NCBI GenBank assembly: GCA_944324665.1
Contig: CALUXD010000001.1
Coordinates: 124,001-188,000 of the forward strand
DNA: 64,000 nt
Direction: 5' to 3'
DNA from: Candidatus Proelusimicrobium volucris
Lineage (GTDB): Bacteria; Elusimicrobiota; Elusimicrobia; Elusimicrobiales; Elusimicrobiaceae
Shown here in pieces: positions 7,632 to 16,196 of the stretch. The position numbers were made by a program, and so were the translations under genes. Numbering within the stretch: position 1 is the first letter of the stretch; every line of letters begins with the position of its first letter. The notes beneath the pieces were generated by a model. That model worked only from the letters and a program-made list of their open reading frames with translations. It did no database searches and was not told where the DNA came from.

Positions 7632-8555
7632 TTAATGCTTATCGGCTTGGTCCTGTTTAAGCGATGTCTTATCAAACTGGATAAGAACCAAACTGACGAT
7701 AATTATAATCATACCGATAACTTCGTATTTATCCGGTATGCGGCCGTTCATCAGGAAGTCGCTTCCCACTGCGATGAAAGGGACTAAATAAGTAGCCATA
7801 CTGGCCCTTAATGCGCCCCATTCTTTAAGCAGTTTCATTAAGAGCAGCAAAGCCGCGGCCGAAGAACATAAAGCCACATAAAGAACCGATATTATAACCT
7901 TCGGCGAAAGAACCTGCTCAAGCGACGGGAGCTTCGGCCCAGCCAACAAAGAAACTATAAACAAGAACACCATACTGAAAAGATATTGATGGAACACGCT
8001 CTGCTGCCAAGTTATTTTGTTTATCATAATGTATTTTATCAATACGTTTCCGCAGGCGTAACAGATTGCCATAAGCAGCAGAGAGATACTGCCGTAAAGC
8101 GCCATTTTGTCCATCGAAGCCGAAGTGTAGGCGACCAAAGCCGGCTGAAATACGAACATTAAACCTATAAAACCGACAACCACTCCAATCGCTTTGCGCC
8201 AAGTAAAGGCATCTTGCCCTTTAAGGGTAAGCGCGGCGATAATAAAAACCCACAGCGGTACGGTACCGTTAAATATTCCGCCGGTGCCTGGCGGCAGGAA
8301 CTGCTGGCCCCAATATAAGAAAATGAATGGTATACCCATAATCAGCATGCCGGCAAGCCAAGGACGCCAAGCCTCTTTCCTGGGCAGATAGAAAGATTGT
8401 TTAGTCAGCAGGAACCACCCCGCGAAGAAAACAAAACCTATAAAAGCCCTTAAAAAAGACGAAAAATACGGATCAAATACATCTACGGTGTATTTTACGC
8501 CCACATAAGCCGTCCCCCAGAAAAAGGCCAGCAAGAAAAAATAGAATACATTCAT
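7632..8555 (-). CDS. EamA/DMT-family permease
   Basis: 307-residue inner-membrane protein with ten hydrophobic segments in two related halves, the EamA layout of the drug/metabolite transporter superfamily. Typical pieces are FFLLAFFWGTAYVGVKY at the N-terminus, an ENTVPLW-like region (GIFNGTVPLWVFI) and YLVPF in the second half. Members export amino acids, purines or other small metabolites; the substrate cannot be told. An AGGAGAGTGACTT ribosome site precedes the ATG. It is a single gene between the ldh terminator and the divergent DUF4097-like gene. Confidence 0.88.
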   Translation of the reverse strand: MNVFYFFLLAFFWGTAYVGVKYTVDVFDPYFSSFLRAFIGFVFFAGWFLLTKQSFYLPRKEAWRPWLAGMLIMGIPFIFLYWGQQFLPPGTGGIFNGTVPLWVFIIAALTLKGQDAFTWRKAIGVVVGFIGLMFVFQPALVAYTSASMDKMALYGSISLLLMAICYACGNVLIKYIMINKITWQQSVFHQYLFSMVFLFIVSLLAGPKLPSLEQVLSPKVIISVLYVALCSSAAALLLLMKLLKEWGALRASMATYLVPFIAVGSDFLMNGRIPDKYEVIGMIIIIVSLVLIQFDKTSLKQDQADKH

Positions 8556-8637
8556 AAGTCACTCTCCTAAAATATTCGGCTTTTACAAATGATATTTAAA
8601 TATATATACTTTCTGTATACGCCTATAAGGTAATTAT

Positions 8638-9447
8638 ATGATAAAAAAATTTCTATTCCTACTGTTGAGCCTTTTATCTGCGGCCAATTACGCTCAAGCG
8701 GCCCAAAGCGCAAGATTTTTTGAGACGGATTCTTATACCGATATTTTTATATCATCTCAAAAAGCAGATATAACGGTAACCCCTGCCCGCGGGCAAGACA
8801 GCGGCATAATTTGGAACCCGAAGCTCTGCGTTATGACTTTTAGCCGCCCCAGCAAGGACGTGGTGAAAATAGATATAGAGCCAAGAAAGCAAAATGCGTT
8901 TTTTCAAAAGATGCTTATGATTCCCCATTCCAGATGCTCCGTAGAATTGCGCGCCGGCGCGGGCAAGAATATATATGCTTCTTCGCAAAGCGGGGATATA
9001 AGATTTTTTTATTTAAATTCCAAGCTTGCCCGCGCTTATAGCGGGCAGGGCGTAGTGGAAACTTTAAGCACAGGCGGGGATTTCGCCGCGGAAACCCTGA
9101 CGGACAAAATAAACATAAGAGAATTTAACGGCGGCAATTTGTCGCTTAAAACGGCAAGCGGCAATATAACCGTTACTGGCAAAGCGAAGAATATTTCCCT
9201 CCTTAACACCAGCGGGGAAAGCAAACTTACCGGCTTTGCCGATACTTTGATGTTCTATTCCTCACAAGGAGGATTAAACGCCAAGTGGGAAAGCCTGCCG
9301 GAAAATGCACTTAACATATCGGCGCATTCATTTTCGGGCAACATAAAATTATCGCTGCCAAAGGCGGACGAAAAGTATAAAGAAGCCAGCAAATTGGACT
9401 TAAAAACTTTTTACGGCAATATAGTGATTGAAGAAAGACGGAATTGA
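8638..9447 (+). CDS. Secreted DUF4097-like beta-strand-repeat protein
   Basis: 269 residues with a signal peptide (MIKKF, hydrophobic core, cut near AQA-AQ). The body is built from short repeated strands with Gly/Asn turns (SGQGVVETLSTGG, REFNGGNLSLKTASGNITVTG, HSFSGNIKLSLP, TFYGNIVIEE), the pattern of DUF4097 / putative adhesin families that form a right-handed beta-solenoid. The role of that family is not settled; surface or periplasmic location is inferred from the signal. An AAGG site precedes the ATG. It stands alone, divergent from the DMT transporter and 59 bases upstream of tdh. Confidence 0.68.
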   Translation: MIKKFLFLLLSLLSAANYAQAAQSARFFETDSYTDIFISSQKADITVTPARGQDSGIIWNPKLCVMTFSRPSKDVVKIDIEPRKQNAFFQKMLMIPHSRCSVELRAGAGKNIYASSQSGDIRFFYLNSKLARAYSGQGVVETLSTGGDFAAETLTDKINIREFNGGNLSLKTASGNITVTGKAKNISLLNTSGESKLTGFADTLMFYSSQGGLNAKWESLPENALNISAHSFSGNIKLSLPKADEKYKEASKLDLKTFYGNIVIEERRN

Positions 9448-9506
9448 CAAAACAATGCGGCGTGCCTGCCCGCATTTAACAAGTTTGAAGCAGACAAGGA
9501 GATAAT

Positions 9507-10544
9507 ATGAAAGCCATATGCAAAACAAAACCGGCGCCCGGCGCGGAATATATCGACGCCGAAGTACCGCAAATTAAAAGCGACGAACTTCTTATAAAAA
9601 TACACGCCGCTTCCATCTGCGGAAGCGACTTGCCTATATACGCTTACAGCTCCTGGTCGGCAAAGAGAATGCCGATCCCGTTCATTTTCGGGCACGAACT
9701 ATGCGGAGAAGTGGTGGAAATAGGCGATAAAGCGAAAGGTTTTAACAAAGGCGATTTCGTATCGGTGGAATCGCATATTTTCTGCGGATTATGTTATCAA
9801 TGCCGGAACGATCAGCGGCATGTATGTTCAAACTTGAAAATTTTAGGCATAGACGTGCAGGGCGGTTTTGCGGAATATGCCGCTATACCCGCGCGCTGCG
9901 CGTGGAAACACAGCGACGATTCCTGTAAAGACATAGGCTCCGTAATGGAACCTTTGGGCAATGCAGTATTCGCCACCCTTTCAGAAGACATAGTGGGCAA
10001 ATCGGTGGTGGTTTCGGGCTGTGGACCGCAAGGACTGTTCGCTACGCAGATAGCCAAAGCCTGCGGTGCGGCGAAAGTAATCTCTTTGGAGACTTCCGCC
10101 TTCAGACAGAAACTGGCCGAGAAAATGGGCGCCGACGTCGTACTAAACCCTATGGACCCAGATATTCTTAAGAAAATTATCGATGCCGGCGGCGAAAAAT
10201 CCGGCATAGACATCGTTATAGAGATGTCCGGCAATCCCGCGGCCATCAATTTGGCGTTGGAAGCCGTAAAACCCGCGGGCAGAATGGTGTGCTTCGGCCT
10301 GCCTAAAGACAATATTACAATAGACTACGCCAATAAAATCGTATTCAAAGCCGTGCGCCTGCAAGGCATAGCGGGCAGAGAGGTCTTCCGCAGCTGGTAC
10401 AAAATGGAAAGCCTGTTAAAGAGCAAGGCCATCGATCCTCGCCCCGTAATCACGCACAGCTTTAAAATGAAAGACTTCGCCAAAGCGTTTGAAATAGCAA
10501 TGGACCCCAAAAAAGAATGCGGTAAAATTCTGCTTATACCGTAA
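9507..10544 (+). CDS. tdh: L-threonine 3-dehydrogenase
   Basis: Zinc-dependent medium-chain dehydrogenase oxidising L-threonine to 2-amino-3-ketobutyrate with NAD+. 345 residues. Catalytic zinc ligands Cys38, His63 and Glu64 are present; a structural zinc lobe is formed by Cys93, Cys96, Cys99 and Cys107; the Rossmann region has VVSGCGPQGLF. It is followed 16 bases later by kbl, which uses the unstable product, so the assignment rests on both sequence and context. An AAGGAG site precedes the ATG. Sharing a transcript with a zinc importer makes sense for a two-zinc enzyme. Other MDR polyol dehydrogenases are the alternative. Confidence 0.88.
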   Translation: MKAICKTKPAPGAEYIDAEVPQIKSDELLIKIHAASICGSDLPIYAYSSWSAKRMPIPFIFGHELCGEVVEIGDKAKGFNKGDFVSVESHIFCGLCYQCRNDQRHVCSNLKILGIDVQGGFAEYAAIPARCAWKHSDDSCKDIGSVMEPLGNAVFATLSEDIVGKSVVVSGCGPQGLFATQIAKACGAAKVISLETSAFRQKLAEKMGADVVLNPMDPDILKKIIDAGGEKSGIDIVIEMSGNPAAINLALEAVKPAGRMVCFGLPKDNITIDYANKIVFKAVRLQGIAGREVFRSWYKMESLLKSKAIDPRPVITHSFKMKDFAKAFEIAMDPKKECGKILLIP

Positions 10545-10560
10545 TCGGAGGATACAGTAA

Positions 10561-11745
10561 ATGGACAAAATGAAATTTTTAGAAGAAGAAATAGCCCTAC
10601 TTAAAGCGGAAAACCGCTTTATCCAGCCAAATGTATTGCAAAGCGCGCAGGGGCCGATATCGCTAATAGACGGCAAGGAAGTGATAAATCTTACCTCAAA
10701 CAACTATCTCTGCTTGACTACGCACCCCAAAGTAATCGCGGCCGCGGTGTCCGCGACGGAGAAATACGGCATAGGCACCGCCGCGGTACGCACGATTATC
10801 GGAACAACCTCCTTGCACGAGGAACTGGAAAAGCGCCTGGCGGAATTTAAAGGGACGGAAGATTCCATTGTAATACAATCCGGTTTTACTTCCAATACAG
10901 CCACCTGCCAAAGCTTGATGACCAGCCCCGACGACGTACTTATCTCCGATGAACTCAACCACGCCTCCATAATAGACGGCGGCAGGCTGGCGAAAGCCAA
11001 AAAGAAAATTTACCGCCATAACGATATGGCGCATTTAAAGGAGATTTTGGAAACGCCCGAAGTCCGCTCCGCCAGGAGGAAACTGCTCGTTACCGACGGC
11101 GTATTCAGTATGGACGGCGACATCGCCAATCTGCCCGAGATAGTGGAACTATGTAATAAGCACGACGTTATTACAATGGTAGACGACGCGCACGCCAGCG
11201 GCGTAATCGGGCCGCAAGGGCGCGGCACCGTCGCGCATTACGGACTTAAAGGAAAGGTGGATATACAAATCGGCACGCTTTCCAAAGCGTTCGCCACAAT
11301 AGGCGGTTATGTGGCGGGCAGCCATAATTTAAAGCAGTATATGCAGTCGGTCGCGAGGCCGTTTTTATTCTCCAGCTCGCATCCGCCAGCCGTAGTGGCC
11401 ACCTGTCTGGCGGGGCTTGACGTGATTTACAACGAGCCCGAACGTCTGCAAAAACTTTGGGATAATACAAAATTCTTTAAGGAAGAATTAAAAAAAGCAG
11501 GCTTTGATACCGGCGCCTCCCAAACGCCGATAACCCCCGTAATGGTTGGCGATACGCAGAAAGCGCACGCCTTAAGCAAAATGCTTTTTGACGAAGGCGT
11601 ATTCGCCTTGGCTATCGGTTTCCCTACGGTTGCCAAAGGCAAGGAGCGGCTTAGAACGATAGTAACCGCCGGCCATGAGTTTGACCAGCTGGAAAAAGCC
11701 GCCGCCGCTTTCAAGAAATGCGGCAAGGCCTTAGGGATAATTTAA
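10561..11745 (+). CDS. kbl: 2-amino-3-ketobutyrate CoA ligase (glycine C-acetyltransferase)
   Basis: PLP enzyme that cleaves 2-amino-3-ketobutyrate with CoA to glycine and acetyl-CoA, completing threonine breakdown begun by Tdh. 394 residues, normal size. Motifs: LTSNNYLCL, TDGVFSMDGD, DDAHASGVIG (PLP-ring aspartate) and GTLSKAFATIGGY with the PLP lysine at 242. C-terminal PTVAKGKERLRTI is typical of the alpha-oxoamine synthase family. BioF or HemA are relatives, but pairing with tdh settles the role. The stop codon shares one base with the znuA start. Confidence 0.94.
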   Translation: MDKMKFLEEEIALLKAENRFIQPNVLQSAQGPISLIDGKEVINLTSNNYLCLTTHPKVIAAAVSATEKYGIGTAAVRTIIGTTSLHEELEKRLAEFKGTEDSIVIQSGFTSNTATCQSLMTSPDDVLISDELNHASIIDGGRLAKAKKKIYRHNDMAHLKEILETPEVRSARRKLLVTDGVFSMDGDIANLPEIVELCNKHDVITMVDDAHASGVIGPQGRGTVAHYGLKGKVDIQIGTLSKAFATIGGYVAGSHNLKQYMQSVARPFLFSSSHPPAVVATCLAGLDVIYNEPERLQKLWDNTKFFKEELKKAGFDTGASQTPITPVMVGDTQKAHALSKMLFDEGVFALAIGFPTVAKGKERLRTIVTAGHEFDQLEKAAAAFKKCGKALGII

Positions 11746-12650
11746 TGAAGGAAAACTTTAGGAAAATATTAAGCGTCGGGGCCATCGCGGCCCTGACGCT
11801 GATGTTTACGGCGGGCTGCGCGAAAGAACCGCAAAGCCAACAAGGTACCGCCCAGGCCTCCTACGCCATAAAAACGGCTGAGGCCGATTATGTCGCCTAT
11901 TCTTTGGCTGAACAAGTGCTTAAGGATATAGCTGAAATTAAAATGATTATTCCCCCCGGCTCCCAGCCGCACGGTTTTGAGCCGCTCCCCAAAGACATAG
12001 CGGAAATAGAAAAAGCGCAGTTTTTGTTCTATATAAATGACAGGTTGGAGCCTTGGGCCAAGAAACTCGGCGGAGATAAAGCCTTCCCGCTGGAAAGGAA
12101 CCTCCCGGAAGTCGACCCCGCCGACCCGCACGTATGGATGGATTTTGACAATATACAAGTTATGGCCGAGAATATGGCCTATTATATATCTTCGCAATAT
12201 CCCGATACGGAAAAGCAACTGCTTAAGAACATTTTGAATTTCCATAACGAAGTCGATATGGTAAAAAGGATTTACGGGCAAATGCTTTCAAACTGTGAGC
12301 ATAAAGACATATATCATATCGGGCATTTGGCTTTCGGCTATATAGCCAAGCGATACGGTTTGAACTTCAAGCCGCTTACGGGCGCCAAAGCCGACGCAGA
12401 ACCTACCCCCAAAGATATGGCGGAAATGATAAAAAGCATTAAAGAAAACAAGGTCAAATACATCTTTACCGAGGAAACTTTAAACCCCGCCATTTCCCAG
12501 GCCATCGCGCGGGAAACGGGCGCGCAAATACTCTATCTGCACACGATAGAACACGTAACTAAACAGGAATTTGAACAGAAGATGACTTACAGACAGCTTA
12601 TGCTGAAGAATTTGGACAGCTTGGCAAAAGGGCTTAACTGTAAGGCGTGA
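11745..12650 (+). CDS. znuA: Zinc (metal) ABC transporter substrate-binding lipoprotein
   Basis: Cluster A-I metal-binding lipoprotein of 301 residues. The start at 11745 is preferred to an in-frame start at 11718, which lies inside kbl and would spoil the signal peptide. The lipobox FTAGC puts the lipidated Cys at residue 25. Likely metal ligands are the His in GSQPHGFEP, ADPHVWMD and YHIGHLAFG. The charged His-rich loop typical of many ZnuA proteins is absent, and the usual C-terminal Asp/Glu ligand region reads LHTIEH. Zinc is the likely cargo given the partners and tdh, but manganese cannot be excluded. Confidence 0.85.
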   Translation: MKENFRKILSVGAIAALTLMFTAGCAKEPQSQQGTAQASYAIKTAEADYVAYSLAEQVLKDIAEIKMIIPPGSQPHGFEPLPKDIAEIEKAQFLFYINDRLEPWAKKLGGDKAFPLERNLPEVDPADPHVWMDFDNIQVMAENMAYYISSQYPDTEKQLLKNILNFHNEVDMVKRIYGQMLSNCEHKDIYHIGHLAFGYIAKRYGLNFKPLTGAKADAEPTPKDMAEMIKSIKENKVKYIFTEETLNPAISQAIARETGAQILYLHTIEHVTKQEFEQKMTYRQLMLKNLDSLAKGLNCKA

Positions 12651-12659
12651 TAAAGGGTT

Positions 12660-13445
12660 ATGAATATAATAGAGGTTAAGGATTTGTCTTTCGCTTATAA
12701 CGGGGAAGAAGTGCTTAAAAATATTTCTTTCGGAGTAAAGCGCGGCGATTTTACCGGCTTGCTTGGCCCCAACGGAAGCGGAAAAACGACTCTTATAAAA
12801 CTTGTTTTGGGCTTGCTTAAAGCGGAAAATGGCAGCGTAAAACTGTTCGGGCAGGACATAAGCCGCTTTAAAGACTGGAGCAAAATAGGATACCTGGAGC
12901 AAAAAGCGACCCCGCCCAAACTTATGCCGCTTACCGCTTTTGACGTCGCGCGCCTCGGCCTGTTAAGCACAAAGAAAATGCCGCGCATATTCAACGCCGA
13001 AGATAACCGCCTTACCAACGAAATTATGGCGCAGACTAAATGCTTGGATTACAAAGACAAACTTTTCAGCGAGCTTTCCGGCGGACAGCAGCAGCGCGTA
13101 CTTTTAGCCAGAACGCTGATCAATAAACCCTCGCTGATAATACTGGACGAACCGTCCACCGCTTTGGACAGTTCCTCCAGAGAAAACCTCTTTGAAATGA
13201 TTTCGGAAATAAACAAAGGTTCCGATACCGCCGTCTTGGTAATAACGCACGACATAGCAGACATAGGCAAATACGTAAACAATTTTATTATTTTGGATAA
13301 GGAGCTGATTTTTTGCGGAGATAAACGCGAGTTCTGCCGATCCAAAAAGGTTACCGACTACTTCGGCCCCTATACACCGCATCTTATGGATCATCTGCAC
13401 AGCGAGGACAGCTGCCCGTTTAAGGAGAGCCATGAACATCATTGA
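12660..13445 (+). CDS. znuC: Zinc ABC transporter ATP-binding protein
   Basis: 261-residue ATPase of the metal importer. Walker A GPNGSGKT at 36-43, ABC signature LSGGQQQR, Walker B LIILDEPS, and a switch His in VITHDIAD. The tail ends SHEHH; a His-rich tail is common in metal ABC ATPases and may bind metal. It starts 9 bases after znuA and overlaps znuB by 14 bases, so subunit synthesis is coupled. Confidence 0.93.
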   Translation: MNIIEVKDLSFAYNGEEVLKNISFGVKRGDFTGLLGPNGSGKTTLIKLVLGLLKAENGSVKLFGQDISRFKDWSKIGYLEQKATPPKLMPLTAFDVARLGLLSTKKMPRIFNAEDNRLTNEIMAQTKCLDYKDKLFSELSGGQQQRVLLARTLINKPSLIILDEPSTALDSSSRENLFEMISEINKGSDTAVLVITHDIADIGKYVNNFIILDKELIFCGDKREFCRSKKVTDYFGPYTPHLMDHLHSEDSCPFKESHEHH

Positions 13446-14250
13446 GTTTTTATCTTACGCCTTTGTACAAAAGGCCTTAATCGCGGGCGCGCTGATAGCG
13501 GTAATTACCGCCGTACTTGGCGTATTTTTGGTGCTTAAAAGATTATCTTTGATAGGCGATAGTTTAAGCCATGTTGCCTTAAGCGGCATAGCCTTGGGCT
13601 TAATTACAAATACAAGCCCCGTCTTTATGGCAATACCGGTGGTAATGTTAAGCTCTTTGGGGATATATAAAATAAGCGCAAGCGCCAAAGTTCATTCCGA
13701 CAGCGCTTTGGGCATAATAGCCGCCGCGGGCATATCGCTGGGGCTTATTCTGGCAGCTTTGGCGGGCGGATTTAATGTCGACTTACTCTCCTTTCTGTTC
13801 GGAAGCATTTTGACGGTAAGCACTAGCGAACTTGTTTTGGCTTTCGTTTTGGCCGTAATAATATTATGCCTAGTCTATATCTTTTACAATGATTTAATCG
13901 CTATTACCTTTGACCAAAACTTCGCCAAGACCGCCGGCGTCAATACCGAAAGAATGAATATCATACTCGTTTTAATATCCGCGGCGGCGGTGGTAATAGC
14001 TTTGAAAGTCGTCGGCATAATGCTGGTATCGGCGATGATAATAATCCCGCCGACCGCAGCCCTTCAGCTGGCAAATACTTTTAAAAAGGCGCTGATTTTA
14101 GCCGCTTCGTTTTCGGTCTTAGGGGTTATTTTGGGGATATATTCCGCCTTTATGCTAAATATGCCAAGCGGCGCGATGATTATCGCCGTAGATATTATAA
14201 TTCTAATGATTGCGGTAATGCTGAGGAAATATGCTTTTAAAAAAAGATGA
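13432..14250 (+). CDS. znuB: Zinc ABC transporter permease
   Basis: 272-residue ABC-3 family membrane protein with about eight hydrophobic segments. Typical motifs are VLKRLSLIGDSLSHVALSGIALG near residue 40 and KVVGIMLVSAMIIIPPTAAL near residue 190, where the coupling region lies. It carries metal ions across the inner membrane with ZnuC, fed by ZnuA. It overlaps znuC at its start and nth at its end (20 bases). Confidence 0.94.
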   Translation: MNIIEFLSYAFVQKALIAGALIAVITAVLGVFLVLKRLSLIGDSLSHVALSGIALGLITNTSPVFMAIPVVMLSSLGIYKISASAKVHSDSALGIIAAAGISLGLILAALAGGFNVDLLSFLFGSILTVSTSELVLAFVLAVIILCLVYIFYNDLIAITFDQNFAKTAGVNTERMNIILVLISAAAVVIALKVVGIMLVSAMIIIPPTAALQLANTFKKALILAASFSVLGVILGIYSAFMLNMPSGAMIIAVDIIILMIAVMLRKYAFKKR

Positions 14251-14875
14251 ACTGCCCATACTTATCAAAGATTTAAAAAAACTTTATCCCAAAACAAAAA
14301 CGGCTTTAAATTACGGATCGGCCTTTCAGCTGTTGTGCGCGGTAATACTTTCCGCCCAATGCACCGACGCGAGAGTAAATATGGTAACGCCCAAACTGTT
14401 TGCAAAATACCCCGACGCCAAAGCAATGAGCCAAGCCTCTTTGCAAGAAATAGAAACGATAATAAAATCTACGGGTTTTTATCACGCCAAAGCCAAATCC
14501 CTTTCCGAAACATCAAAAGCCCTGTTTGAGCAATATCGAGGAGAAGTGCCCGCCGATATGCAAAAACTGCTCAAACTGCGCGGCGTCGCCAGGAAAACCG
14601 CCAATGTCGTTTTGCAGGATTTTTACGGCATAGCCGAAGGCGTTGTGGTGGATACCCACGTCAAAAGGCTTTCCTATCGAATAGGCCTAAGCAAGAATAG
14701 CGAACCGCTCAAAATAGAACGCGACTTGATGAAACTGCTTGATAAAAAATATTGGCACTGGATAAGCCACGCCCTAATTTGGCACGGGCGCGGAATATGC
14801 CACGCGCGCGGCCCCAAATGCGAACAATGCCCATTGGCGTCCTACTGCCCCAAAAACGGCGTTAAAACAAAATAG
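14231..14875 (+). CDS. nth: Endonuclease III, DNA glycosylase/AP lyase
   Basis: Base-excision repair enzyme removing oxidised pyrimidines and nicking abasic sites. 214 residues, matching the E. coli size. Helix-hairpin-helix LRGVARKTANVVL includes the catalytic Lys; VVDTHVKRLSYRIGL includes the catalytic Asp; the [4Fe-4S] cluster Cys are 190, 197, 200 and 206 (C-x6-C-x2-C-x5-C). It is the last gene of the tdh-kbl-znu unit and overlaps znuB. Metabolic linkage to zinc uptake is not obvious; co-transcription may be a packing effect. Confidence 0.95.
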   Translation: MLLKKDELPILIKDLKKLYPKTKTALNYGSAFQLLCAVILSAQCTDARVNMVTPKLFAKYPDAKAMSQASLQEIETIIKSTGFYHAKAKSLSETSKALFEQYRGEVPADMQKLLKLRGVARKTANVVLQDFYGIAEGVVVDTHVKRLSYRIGLSKNSEPLKIERDLMKLLDKKYWHWISHALIWHGRGICHARGPKCEQCPLASYCPKNGVKTK

Positions 14876-14988
14876 TTTCTTTCAAAAGTTTAATTTACCG
14901 CCTTTACTGGCCCTTTCTTACAGAGATAAATTTTGCCCCGAATTGCTTGCCATAAAGAGGGCTCTTTGCCTTATATTCCCGTCAAAAA

Positions 14989-15021
14989 GAAAGGGGCCGC
15001 GCTTAAAGCGCGGCCCCTTTC
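14989..15021 (-). terminator. Terminator after pilD
   Basis: A 16-bp GC-rich inverted repeat: the arm at 14989-15004 pairs with 15006-15021 (core GGGGCCGCGCTT / AAGCGCGGCCCC). On the minus strand it is followed by CTTTTTGAC, so it terminates the nif3-M20-pilin-pilD unit. The plus-strand side has no T run, so nth may rely on another signal. Confidence 0.83.
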
Positions 15022-15038
15022 AACAAAATCTACGGAGT

Positions 15039-15809
15039 TTAATACAGCGTAAAATTGGGTAACAGAATATTTACCATAAGCCCTACGCTCAGGAACGGCC
15101 CGAAAGGTATGGCATTATTTTCCGCCGGTTTCTTTAACAACATCAAAACACCAAAGTAAAGAACGCCCGCGAAAGAAGATACTATCAAAGCGTTTATAAC
15201 GCCTATCCAGCCGCTTATCGCACCGATGGCGCCCATAAGTTTAATGTCGCCGCCGCCCATAGCCTCTTTCTTAAAAATCAACTGCCCGATAATCGCCGTA
15301 ATCCACAAACCGAAGAAGCCCACCGCGCCGCCGATTAAGGAAGATATTACCCTATCCCAAACCCCGCCGCTAAAAGCGGGATTGACAAACGCGCACGCCA
15401 AACCGAATACTATCAGCCCTATGGAAAACCTGTCTGGTATTATCATAAGTTTAATATCGATTACAGAAAGGACTATAAGGCTGTAAAGTATTATAAGCGC
15501 GAAAGGCAGCCATAAAGTCAGCCCTATCTTCCACACAAATAACAGGGTAAGGCACGCGGTAAGGAATTCCACTATCGGGTATTCCAAGGAAATTTTCTCT
15601 TTGCAAGAGCGGCATTTCCCTCCCAAAACCAAATAGCTTAATATCGGGATATTGTCGTACCATTTTATTCTGCTTTTGCATTTGGGGCAAGAAGAAGGCG
15701 GCCATACTATCGACATTTTGGCCGGGATCCTGTACACGCAGACGTTTAGGAAACTCCCTATAACCAAACCGAAAATAAAAGAAACACAGAGAATAAAAAT
15801 ATCGGGCAT
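15039..15809 (-). CDS. pilD: Type IV prepilin peptidase / N-methyltransferase
   Basis: Membrane aspartic protease that cuts the leader of type IV pilins and pseudopilins and methylates the new N-terminus. 256 residues. The cytosolic loop has the two Cys pairs (CPKC and CRSC) around IKWYDNIPILSY. The catalytic aspartates lie in SVIDIKLMIIPD and GGGDIKLMGAIG. About eight hydrophobic segments. The gene upstream encodes a pilin-like protein. Pilus assembly genes (pilB, pilC, pilQ) are not in the window. Confidence 0.95.
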   Translation of the reverse strand: MPDIFILCVSFIFGLVIGSFLNVCVYRIPAKMSIVWPPSSCPKCKSRIKWYDNIPILSYLVLGGKCRSCKEKISLEYPIVEFLTACLTLLFVWKIGLTLWLPFALIILYSLIVLSVIDIKLMIIPDRFSIGLIVFGLACAFVNPAFSGGVWDRVISSLIGGAVGFFGLWITAIIGQLIFKKEAMGGGDIKLMGAIGAISGWIGVINALIVSSFAGVLYFGVLMLLKKPAENNAIPFGPFLSVGLMVNILLPNFTLY

Positions 15810-15820
15810 TAAGAAATCTC

Positions 15821-16195
15821 CTAAATATTCAAAAATACTTCGCAGTAATGTTCGGACTGTTCGTCATTGACGTAAACCCAGCCGCCGCTGCCGTCAAACG
15901 TTTGATTGTACGGCCCATACTTCACGCTTGAGGAAGAATTTGAAAGAGTTTTGTACGCGGACGGTATTTTCTCTATATATTCCGGAACAAGCAAATCCAA
16001 ATTCTCGGGGCAGCGATTTTCGTGCTCCCAGCGATATACGTTGACCGCGTCCTGCAGCCTTGTAATGCTCTCTTTGGAAGCCGCGGCCGCGGCTTCCGCC
16101 CGTATCACTTCTATCTTACGGGCGGAAAGCCAGCCGAAAACCGCTATTACTAGCACTATCAGTATTATTTCACTGGTAAAAATATTTTTCTTCAT
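15821..16195 (-). CDS. Pilin/pseudopilin-like protein (GspG-type fold) with an atypical leader
   Basis: 124 residues: short basic start (MKKN), one hydrophobic N-terminal helix (~7-25), a helical ITRLQDAVNVYRWEHENRCP region, LLVPEYIEKIPSAY, and a C-terminal GGWVYVN block. This order (helix, A-x-x-x-Y, cP-x-x-L-x-x-L, P-x-x-Y-I-x-x-I-P, GGW-x-Y) is that of GspG/PilA-type pilins. The class III cleavage site is not canonical: no Gly precedes FTSEI, and Glu is one position early compared with the usual FT-x-x-E. Two Cys (in NRCPEN and HYCEVF) could form a disulfide. Next to pilD, so a minor or modified pilin is likely. Confidence 0.7.
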   Translation of the reverse strand: MKKNIFTSEIILIVLVIAVFGWLSARKIEVIRAEAAAAASKESITRLQDAVNVYRWEHENRCPENLDLLVPEYIEKIPSAYKTLSNSSSSVKYGPYNQTFDGSGGWVYVNDEQSEHYCEVFLNI

Positions 16196-16196
16196 C

